In this document: one piece after another, positions 32,691 through 38,734 of the stretch
Layout: each line of letters begins with the position of its first letter
Numbering within the stretch: the first letter of the stretch is position 1
DNA from: an uncultured Acinetobacter sp.
Lineage (GTDB): Bacteria; Pseudomonadota; Gammaproteobacteria; Pseudomonadales; Moraxellaceae
Direction: 5' to 3'
DNA length: 38,734 nt
Assembly (NCBI RefSeq): GCF_947624825.1
Contig: NZ_CANQLZ010000026.1
Coordinates: 1 to 38,734 of the forward strand
The notes under the pieces: model-generated
Database searches by the model: none
What the model was told of the DNA's origin: nothing
What the model saw: only the letters and a program-made list of their open reading frames with translations
Program-made: the position numbers and the translations under genes

Positions 32691-35230
32691 TATTGAGATG
32701 TTTTTCTCTTACGCAGCAAGCGGCGTTTGGTGGCTTGATCTGCAGCAAGCGCATCTAGTGCCTGTTGGAGTTCAGCGTCACTAAATGTGGTCAGATGCTG
32801 TAACATGTGTAAAGTGCTGTCGTCTAGCACCAAATGCGCGTATTTAGCCACATCGGTAAGTTTAGCATCATATAAAATTGCACCACCCTCTAAGCGGATA
32901 TAGCCTTGTTGCGTTAGTTCTTTAATAAAACTTTGGAACAGTGACTTATCAAAAAATTCGGGTGAATTAAACTCATATAACACTGACAAACGTTGCCCAA
33001 TTAAATAACTGAGTTCTTCGACCTGACGCGCCGAAATATTGCCTGAACCGCGTTGGGTAATCAGCGCTAAAGTCAGATAGTAGCGCTCTAAACTTTGCAT
33101 CACGGGAGCTGCTAAAATTTTTAACTGCGTGTGCTGTTCACTATTTGGGGCAGGTGAGATGAGATCATCGCCTTGAGAAATGAGCAGCCCCATCTCCATT
33201 AAAGTATCGCTATATGTTGTAATCATGTCTTTGAGTTCATGAGTTTGCCATTTTAAAAATAATTCTGCTTTTAAAAACGGATACAGCAAACGAATCACAG
33301 TGCCTAAATCTTGGCGTTTAATCTGTCCATTGTGTTCTACCAACGCGGCAATTAAGGAGGGCAGGGTAAAGGCATGTAAAATATTATTGCGGAAATAGGT
33401 CAGTAATACCGCTTGACGATCTTCAAGGGCAATAATGTCGCCTAGGATATGCGGAATACGTTGAATCATTTTAAGTTTTAAGCCATAAGCAATGATTTCT
33501 TGCCCCGATAACGCAGTGATTTGCATACCGTGATCATATGGCAGTTGTTGCAACAAACGGCGGTAAGTATCGAGCTGCTCAATACACAAACTTTCATCTA
33601 GGCTGTGTTTATTGCTGGCCAATAAAATCAATGCCAGTAAAGACACAGGATTAATCACCACAGCACGGTTAATATTTTTTAAAATCTCTTGTGCGGATTG
33701 ATCAATCGCTTGGGATACAGCTTCAGGAATCGGGTCATCATTGTTAATGATTTGTACATCAGCAGCGCCGTGTTGTTTTAACACATCATCTAAAAATACC
33801 GGTTCGCCAAAATTGACATAAACTTTGCCAAAAATGCGTTCGATTTTACGTAAGGCTAGTACAATGCCTTTAATCGATTCAGCTTCTTTGGGTTGACCTT
33901 GCATTTCCCCCACATAGGTTGAACCTTCCATAAGTCGTTCATAACCAATATAAGTCGGCAAAAAAACAATCGGTTTGGCTTTGCCGCGTAAATGTCCATG
34001 TACAGTCATGGCCAACATACCGGTTTTAGGCGGCAACAAGCGCCCAGTCCTTGAACGTCCGCCTTCAATAAAATATTCAAGCGGTGCATTACGTGACAAA
34101 ATACTGTACAAATATTCTTTAAACACCGAAGTATATAATCCATTACCACGAAAACTACGTCGGATAAAGAATGCACCACCACCACGCAACAATTGCCCCA
34201 CAAAAGGCAAATTTAAATTATCGCCTGCGGCAATATGCGGTACACGTAAACCGCGTTTAAAAATCACATAGGACAACAATAAATAGTCGATATGACTGCG
34301 ATGACAGGGCGTATACACCACTTCATAGTCTTTAACCAAGTCACGTACGCGACTAAAATTATATACTTCTACTCCATCGTAAAGCTGTGTCCATAATTGG
34401 GTAAGGGCTTGTTCGGCAAAACGTACAGTTGGATAGGAATAATCAGAAATAATCTCTTTTAGGTAACCTAAAGCGCGTTGTTCAGCTTCTTGTATGCTGA
34501 CTTTGCCACGATTACTTTCACGGCGAATAGCTTCTTGAATGGCATCCGATTGCATTAAGCTATGCATGACATTGCGGCGATCAGACAAATCTGGTCCAAG
34601 GACCACTTTGCGCTCGGCATCTAAAAAATTATTCAGATGATTCACAATAAAGGTGACCGGTGATAAATTAGGATGCTTCACCTGCGCGTTTTGCATTAAG
34701 CCACGTAAAGATTCAGGCAGATGAAATTCTAAAAAAGTCTCGCGACCATGTAAGCCAATATTCACTAATTGTTTCATCCGACTTGGCGGTGCCCAATTGT
34801 CGGTAAACAACAGCTTTAGCCATGAATCTTCGTTTTCAGGCGCACGTCCCCATAATACGGTGACTGGCACCAATTGAATATCTAAATTGGGTTCACGTGT
34901 GAGTACATCAATCAAACGGTTTAAACGCGTTGGCAGCCGATAACTGTGGGTGTGTGGAGCATCGTCGGGATGATGTTGTAAAAAAATAACCGAGGTTTTT
35001 TCATTTAAATCACCAAGCAGCAATGGATTGAGCGCTGGTTTAAGCTTCAGGCGCCGTGTTTCGGCATCGAGTAATAAAGCATTACTGCGTGAATAGTTTT
35101 GCAGCACATAGCAGGTCAAAGCCGTGGTGGACGGTTTTGGTACATCACCTAAGACTTGTGGTTTAACCACCAAGTCTAAGAATTTACTCGACATCTGTCG
35201 GTACAATTGACCAAATCCACGCTTGGACAT
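32690..35230 (-). CDS. plsB: Glycerol-3-phosphate 1-O-acyltransferase PlsB
   Basis: This 846-residue inner-membrane enzyme adds the first acyl chain to glycerol 3-phosphate, the start of phospholipid synthesis. The acyltransferase block shows HRSHID (HX4D, near residue 310) in TPCHRSHIDYLLLSY, then GGGAFFIRRSFRGNGLY, then FIEGGRSRTGRLLPPKTGML near 390 and IVFLPTYIGYERLMEG. Length agrees with E. coli PlsB (807). I chose the ATG at 35230 because AAAGGAG lies 7 nt upstream and the product begins MSKRGFGQLY; the longer frame to 35377 adds 49 residues of non-conserved, partly hydrophobic sequence. Confidence 0.95.
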   Translation of the reverse strand: MSKRGFGQLYRQMSSKFLDLVVKPQVLGDVPKPSTTALTCYVLQNYSRSNALLLDAETRRLKLKPALNPLLLGDLNEKTSVIFLQHHPDDAPHTHSYRLPTRLNRLIDVLTREPNLDIQLVPVTVLWGRAPENEDSWLKLLFTDNWAPPSRMKQLVNIGLHGRETFLEFHLPESLRGLMQNAQVKHPNLSPVTFIVNHLNNFLDAERKVVLGPDLSDRRNVMHSLMQSDAIQEAIRRESNRGKVSIQEAEQRALGYLKEIISDYSYPTVRFAEQALTQLWTQLYDGVEVYNFSRVRDLVKDYEVVYTPCHRSHIDYLLLSYVIFKRGLRVPHIAAGDNLNLPFVGQLLRGGGAFFIRRSFRGNGLYTSVFKEYLYSILSRNAPLEYFIEGGRSRTGRLLPPKTGMLAMTVHGHLRGKAKPIVFLPTYIGYERLMEGSTYVGEMQGQPKEAESIKGIVLALRKIERIFGKVYVNFGEPVFLDDVLKQHGAADVQIINNDDPIPEAVSQAIDQSAQEILKNINRAVVINPVSLLALILLASNKHSLDESLCIEQLDTYRRLLQQLPYDHGMQITALSGQEIIAYGLKLKMIQRIPHILGDIIALEDRQAVLLTYFRNNILHAFTLPSLIAALVEHNGQIKRQDLGTVIRLLYPFLKAELFLKWQTHELKDMITTYSDTLMEMGLLISQGDDLISPAPNSEQHTQLKILAAPVMQSLERYYLTLALITQRGSGNISARQVEELSYLIGQRLSVLYEFNSPEFFDKSLFQSFIKELTQQGYIRLEGGAILYDAKLTDVAKYAHLVLDDSTLHMLQHLTTFSDAELQQALDALAADQATKRRLLRKRKTSQ

Positions 35231-35448
35231 ATCTGCTCCTTTGGGCTTAAATTTTTTTAGAATCTGCATTAGTTTTGTTGTTTGTTTGATCAATATAACC
35301 ATTTTTTTGTGGTTTAGAAGCATAAAAAGCATCAGCCAAACAAAAAAACCATCGCAACAATGCTTAAGATCACGCAAAGAGGCTTATCTTTTTTTAAATT
35401 CGGTTTATGCTAGCTTTTCTTATTGGAATTACATGAGCTGAGCTTGAC

Positions 35449-36324
35449 ATGAATGCATTGACCCAAGAATTGGTAGAACTGTTGAGTCTTGAAAAACTCG
35501 AAGAAAATATTTTTCGTGGTCAAAGCCGTAATTTGGTCGGTAAACGTGTTTTTGGTGGGCAAGTGCTTGGTCAGGCCTTGCGTGCGGCTTCTTATACCAC
35601 CGATCGTCCTGCACATTCTTTACATGCTTATTTCTTGTTTGCTGGTGATGTGAAGGCACCTATTATTTATCATGTTGATCGTATTCGTGATGGTAAAAGC
35701 TTTATTAGTCGTCAAGTACGTGCCATTCAGCATGGACGTACGATTTTTATGTGTATGGTGTCCTTTAGTCATCCTGAAGAAGGTTTAAATTACCAAACGG
35801 ATGCTCCTGATTATCCTGCGGTGGAAAGCTTAAAATCTGAACAACAACTCAAACAGGGCTTTATTGAATTTGTACCTGAAAATGTACGTGCCAGCTTTAT
35901 GCGTGAACGCCATATCGAGATTCGCCCTGCGGTAGATGTGGGCAACATTTTTTATCCGCAGCCCGAAGCACCTGTATACGCACATTATTTGCGCACACAT
36001 GACAAAATTACGCAAGACATAGATTCCGTGGCGTTGCATCAAGCGATTGCTGCATTTTATTCTGACTTTACCTTAATGACCACGGCGCTACGTCCGCATG
36101 GTTTAAGCTACTTATCACCAAGTTTACAATGCGCCAGTATTGACCATGCTATGTATTTCCATAAGCCATTTCGCACTGATGAATGGATGCTTTATGATAT
36201 GGAAGCGACCATCAGCAGCAGTTCGCGAGGCTTAAACTTTGGACGGATGTGGCAAAATGGTGAGTTAGTGTGTAGCACCACCCAAGAAGGTTTAATTCGT
36301 TTACGTGAAATTGAAACCCAATAA
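35449..36324 (+). CDS. tesB: Acyl-CoA thioesterase II
   Basis: This 291-residue double-hotdog thioesterase hydrolyses medium- and long-chain acyl-CoA. Typical stretches are RNLVGKRVFGGQVLGQALRA near residue 27, HSLHAYFLFAGD, and in the second domain PHGLSYLSPSLQCASIDHAM and LNFGRMWQNGELVCSTTQEG, which holds the conserved Gln near the C-terminus. Length matches E. coli TesB (286). It is divergent from plsB, with about 220 bp between the starts. It has its own terminator. Confidence 0.95.
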   Translation: MNALTQELVELLSLEKLEENIFRGQSRNLVGKRVFGGQVLGQALRAASYTTDRPAHSLHAYFLFAGDVKAPIIYHVDRIRDGKSFISRQVRAIQHGRTIFMCMVSFSHPEEGLNYQTDAPDYPAVESLKSEQQLKQGFIEFVPENVRASFMRERHIEIRPAVDVGNIFYPQPEAPVYAHYLRTHDKITQDIDSVALHQAIAAFYSDFTLMTTALRPHGLSYLSPSLQCASIDHAMYFHKPFRTDEWMLYDMEATISSSSRGLNFGRMWQNGELVCSTTQEGLIRLREIETQ

Positions 36325-36328
36325 ACTT

Positions 36329-36352
36329 AAGCCGCAACATGCGGCTTTTTTT
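36329..36352 (+). terminator. Terminator of tesB
   Basis: GCCGCA (36331-36336) and TGCGGC (36340-36345) with a 3-nt loop are followed by a T run. Confidence 0.82.
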
Positions 36353-36511
36353 ACGCTCTAGCGAAAAAGCCTGTTGTTAGTATGTGTACTATGGCTGAGT
36401 TGACAGCATAATTAATCAAAATAAAGCATGCCGCCCCGATAAAAAAGATTCGTAATTGCCTAATGCTCATGGCATAGTGCCTGTAAATGATAACGCTTTA
36501 TAGATGAAATC

Positions 36512-37750
36512 ATGAGCTTAAATACTCAAATTTTAGTGGCGGCTATTTTAGGATTAGGATTTGGTTATTTACTCAATCTGTTCCCAGATGGCGCCTTTTT
36601 TAATGCCTCAATCTATGGCATTGGCATCGCCAGTAGCATTTTTATTGGCTTGTTAAAAATGCTATTAATCCCATTAATTTTTAGCTCCATTGTGGTTGGG
36701 GTTTCTAATTTAAAAGCAGGTGGGCAGTTTGGACGGGTATGGAAAATTACCGTCATGTGCTGTGTTACCACCACCACTTTGGCTTTGGCGCTTGGTTTGG
36801 CTGCTGCACATCTATTTGACGTGGGTAAAGGCGTTGATATTGCTATGTTTCAAGAAGCGATGAGTCAACATCAAAGCCCCGATACTTTAACTGCTAGCTC
36901 ATTTATTACCAATTTTATTCAAAATACCTTAATCAATCCGTTTAAAGCCTTTAGCGATGGCAATGTTTTAGCTGTGGTTTTATTTGCACTGTTTGTAGGT
37001 ATTGCATTGGTTAAAGGGGGCGAGCGTTTTCATGCGGTACGCAGTTTAAGCCAACAATTTTTTGACATCATGATGATGATGATCGGTTGGGTCATGAAAC
37101 TAGCGCCGTTGGGGATTTTTGCTTTATTGGCCAAATTAGTCGCCACCGAAGATATTAGTGTATTAAGTCGTTTAGCCGAATTTGCTGTAGTGGTCACAGG
37201 CACCACTATTTTCCATGGCGTGGTGGTCTTGCCCTTACTGCTTTGGATTTTTGGTAAAATGGATCCAATTACCTTTTTTAAGGGTACCAAAACTGCTTTG
37301 ATCACGGCATTTGCCACCAGTTCAAGTTCGGCGACGATGCCGCTGTCGTTAAAATGTGCACAAGAAAATTTAGGTGTTCGTCCACAAACAGCAGGTTTTG
37401 TCATTCCCATTGGTACACAGTTAAATATGGATGGCACGGCACTTTATGAAGCTGCTGCTGCACTCTTTATTGCCAATTTAATGGGTTTAGATTTAAGCCT
37501 CGGGCAACAACTGATTGTGTGCTTAACCGCCATGATTGCCTCACTCGGGGCACCGGGCATTCCAAGTGCAGGGATGGTGACCATGATTATGGTATTACAA
37601 TCGGTAGGTTTACCTGCCGAGGCAATTGCGATTTTATTACCTATTGATCGTTTGCTAGATACCGTGCGTACAGTAGTTAATGTGCAAGGTGACATGATGA
37701 TTAGTGTGGTGGTTGATCACCACACTCAAGAGCTTGAGATCAAGGTCTAG
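36512..37750 (+). CDS. Dicarboxylate/amino acid:cation symporter
   Basis: This 412-residue transporter of the DAACS (GltP/DctA) family uses Na+ or H+ to import dicarboxylates or acidic amino acids. The serine-rich hairpin AFATSSSSATMPLSLKCAQE, the NMDGTALYEA metal site and the GIPSAGMV tip of hairpin 2 are all present, as are about eight transmembrane helices. Length is normal. TTGACA at 36400-36405 may be a -35 but lacks a good -10. The stop lies 2 nt from that of the convergent hemerythrin-like gene, with no terminator between them. The substrate (glutamate, aspartate, serine or C4 acid) is not readable. Confidence 0.92.
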   Translation: MSLNTQILVAAILGLGFGYLLNLFPDGAFFNASIYGIGIASSIFIGLLKMLLIPLIFSSIVVGVSNLKAGGQFGRVWKITVMCCVTTTTLALALGLAAAHLFDVGKGVDIAMFQEAMSQHQSPDTLTASSFITNFIQNTLINPFKAFSDGNVLAVVLFALFVGIALVKGGERFHAVRSLSQQFFDIMMMMIGWVMKLAPLGIFALLAKLVATEDISVLSRLAEFAVVVTGTTIFHGVVVLPLLLWIFGKMDPITFFKGTKTALITAFATSSSSATMPLSLKCAQENLGVRPQTAGFVIPIGTQLNMDGTALYEAAAALFIANLMGLDLSLGQQLIVCLTAMIASLGAPGIPSAGMVTMIMVLQSVGLPAEAIAILLPIDRLLDTVRTVVNVQGDMMISVVVDHHTQELEIKV

Positions 37751-37752
37751 CC

Positions 37753-38298
37753 TTAAGGTTGGTACAGGGTATATAAATGATGTTCTTCTGCATGAATACG
37801 CTGTGCCAACACTTCACCTACTGCATTATATTCATTGTTAAATTCATAAATATTGGTAGCATCAATCACTTGGCTTTGCCATTTTTTAATAAAACGCACC
37901 ACCGCAGCTGAAATTGCATTCATTTCTTTACGGTAGCCCTTGATCATCTCGAGCTGCTCTTTTTGATCCAAAAAAGACTGTTCTAAATAACAATAAAAAT
38001 GCACATTTTCCTGCATCAAATGTAAATTAAACTTATTTTTCAGCTCCTCTAAAGCAGGGGCGATATATTCATAATTTTCTTGCTCAATAAAGCCTGCAAT
38101 TGCACCATAAAGTTCGACTAACTCCACATGATCATGCTTGAGATTCAAGATCAGATCATCTGAATAGCCAATTTTGCTGTCAATAAACTCATTGGCTTCT
38201 AAGCGTTGTTCCCCAGTTTGAATCGCTTCATAGCCTTGTGGCTGTGTTTGCGGTAACTTAAATAAATTTTGTAAAAATTGAATGATGATTTTTAACAT
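37753..38298 (-). CDS. Hemerythrin-like (HHE domain) protein
   Basis: This 181-residue four-helix protein has metal-ligand-type residues at H55 and H57 (LKHDHVELVE), H93, E97 and H100 (HLMQENVH), and H169, E172, H173 and H174 (HAEEHHLY). The pattern is that of bacterial hemerythrin (HHE) domains, which bind a di-iron centre for oxygen or redox sensing. It has a short N-terminal extension of hydrophobic and polar residues. In other bacteria the similar Rsd protein binds sigma factor; the ligand residues here favour a hemerythrin. The role is unknown. Confidence 0.7.
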   Translation of the reverse strand: MLKIIIQFLQNLFKLPQTQPQGYEAIQTGEQRLEANEFIDSKIGYSDDLILNLKHDHVELVELYGAIAGFIEQENYEYIAPALEELKNKFNLHLMQENVHFYCYLEQSFLDQKEQLEMIKGYRKEMNAISAAVVRFIKKWQSQVIDATNIYEFNNEYNAVGEVLAQRIHAEEHHLYTLYQP

Positions 38299-38588
38299 GA
38301 GTATCTATTCTATTTGATATTTTTTGCCAACATATCTTTAAATAAATTACTTGTCTAATGTTTTTTTATTGAACAATTTGAATGTTTGTTTTTTATGCTA
38401 TGCATTTGTTATTAATTTATAAAAAACAATCACTTATATTTGTAAATCTGATTAATTTTATCGGGATTTTCAGCTTTTGATACTTAAGTTTTAAACTGAA
38501 CTATTTATGTGAACTAGATTTGTTTTTGAATATAAAATGCCAAATAAAAAGCCACAGACAAAGCTGTGGCTTTTATCATTACATCAAC
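38299..38588. other. A+T-rich intergenic region
   Basis: This gap lies between the start of the hemerythrin-like gene and the stop of the next minus-strand gene. It holds the terminator of the latter (38546-38574) and must hold the hemerythrin-like promoter. The rest is A+T-rich (many T and A runs) with no convincing frame, and no strong -35/-10 pair that I can single out. Confidence 0.45.
38546..38574 (-). terminator. Terminator of the partial gene at the right edge
   Basis: GCCACAG (38551-38557) and CTGTGGC (38564-38570) with A and T runs form a stem just downstream, on the minus strand, of the stop at 38589. Confidence 0.85.
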
Positions 38589-38734
38589 TTACTTTGAATC
38601 AAATTTTGCCAAATCATCATCAAGATCGACAACTAAATCGACATCATCGCCTTCAATAAATTCAATATCATCACTTGATGCTTCAGGAATTTCACTTAAA
38701 TCAATGTTATTTTGCTGCTCTAAGGTAAAGTTTA
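38589..38734 (-). CDS. C-terminal end of an acidic protein, partial
   Basis: The frame enters from the right edge and ends at 38589. The visible 48 residues are highly acidic: LSEIPEASSDDIEFIEG, then DDVDLVVDLDDDLAKFDSK at the very end. A tail like this is probably unstructured or binds a partner. The rest of the gene lies outside the window, so I cannot name it. The frame is real because a terminator lies directly after it and no stop interrupts it. Confidence 0.65.
   Translation of the reverse strand, partial: NFTLEQQNNIDLSEIPEASSDDIEFIEGDDVDLVVDLDDDLAKFDSK

Noticed and set aside
37030..37437. 135-codon frame antisense to the symporter gene
   Set aside because: A shadow of the conserved symporter codons; no start signal and no family-like sequence.

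Overview
The window looks like a stretch of Acinetobacter chromosome. G+C is low, and Dxs, SuhB and the MlaFEDCB set closely match, from memory, the sequences and order in that genus. Almost all genes are housekeeping, with short intergenic gaps, hairpin terminators and convergent or divergent gene pairs. I see no rRNA, tRNA, insertion sequence, prophage, integrase or CRISPR array. The species cannot be fixed from the sequence alone.

Left part (1-8.3 kb): a 5'-truncated anti-phage-type dCTP deaminase (P-loop plus zinc deaminase), a small DUF3817 membrane protein, lipoprotein Cu/Zn superoxide dismutase (sodC), an AI-2E/PerM-type membrane protein, an orphan ParA ATPase, an exported unknown protein paired with a chagasin-like lipoprotein, a HopJ-family protein, the fluoride channel crcB, zinc-independent ribosomal protein L31 (rpmE2, with a Zur-like box over its promoter) and an ABC1/AarF kinase-like protein.

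Middle part (8.4-22.1 kb): a YdcZ/MATE transporter pair, hemW, a DmdC-type acyl-CoA dehydrogenase, aroE, a tiny membrane protein, hemF, ribA, dxs, suhB, and a DEAD-box RNA helicase. The helicase has a long structured mRNA leader and an Arg/Asp/Pro-rich repetitive tail. Shikimate, heme, riboflavin and isoprenoid synthesis are all represented here.

Right part (22.1-38.7 kb): the mlaFEDCB phospholipid-transport operon, whose leader holds a candidate 23-residue membrane peptide; a CorA-type transporter; a LOG-type phosphoribohydrolase and a Nudix hydrolase; comF overlapping recG; a nucleotide-sugar-epimerase-like protein; an A+T-rich two-frame locus of unknown function (31290-32661); plsB; tesB; a dicarboxylate/amino-acid:cation symporter; a hemerythrin-like protein; and the C-terminal end of an acidic protein. 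PlsB, TesB and Mla together cover parts of membrane lipid synthesis and maintenance.

The best candidates for something undescribed are the 31290-32661 locus, which looks like a multidomain, possibly conflict-type protein split by a frameshift; the anti-phage deaminase at the left edge; the helicase leader, in which the ribosome-binding site is paired in a hairpin and overlapped by a seven-codon upstream ORF; and the small peptide in the mla leader.
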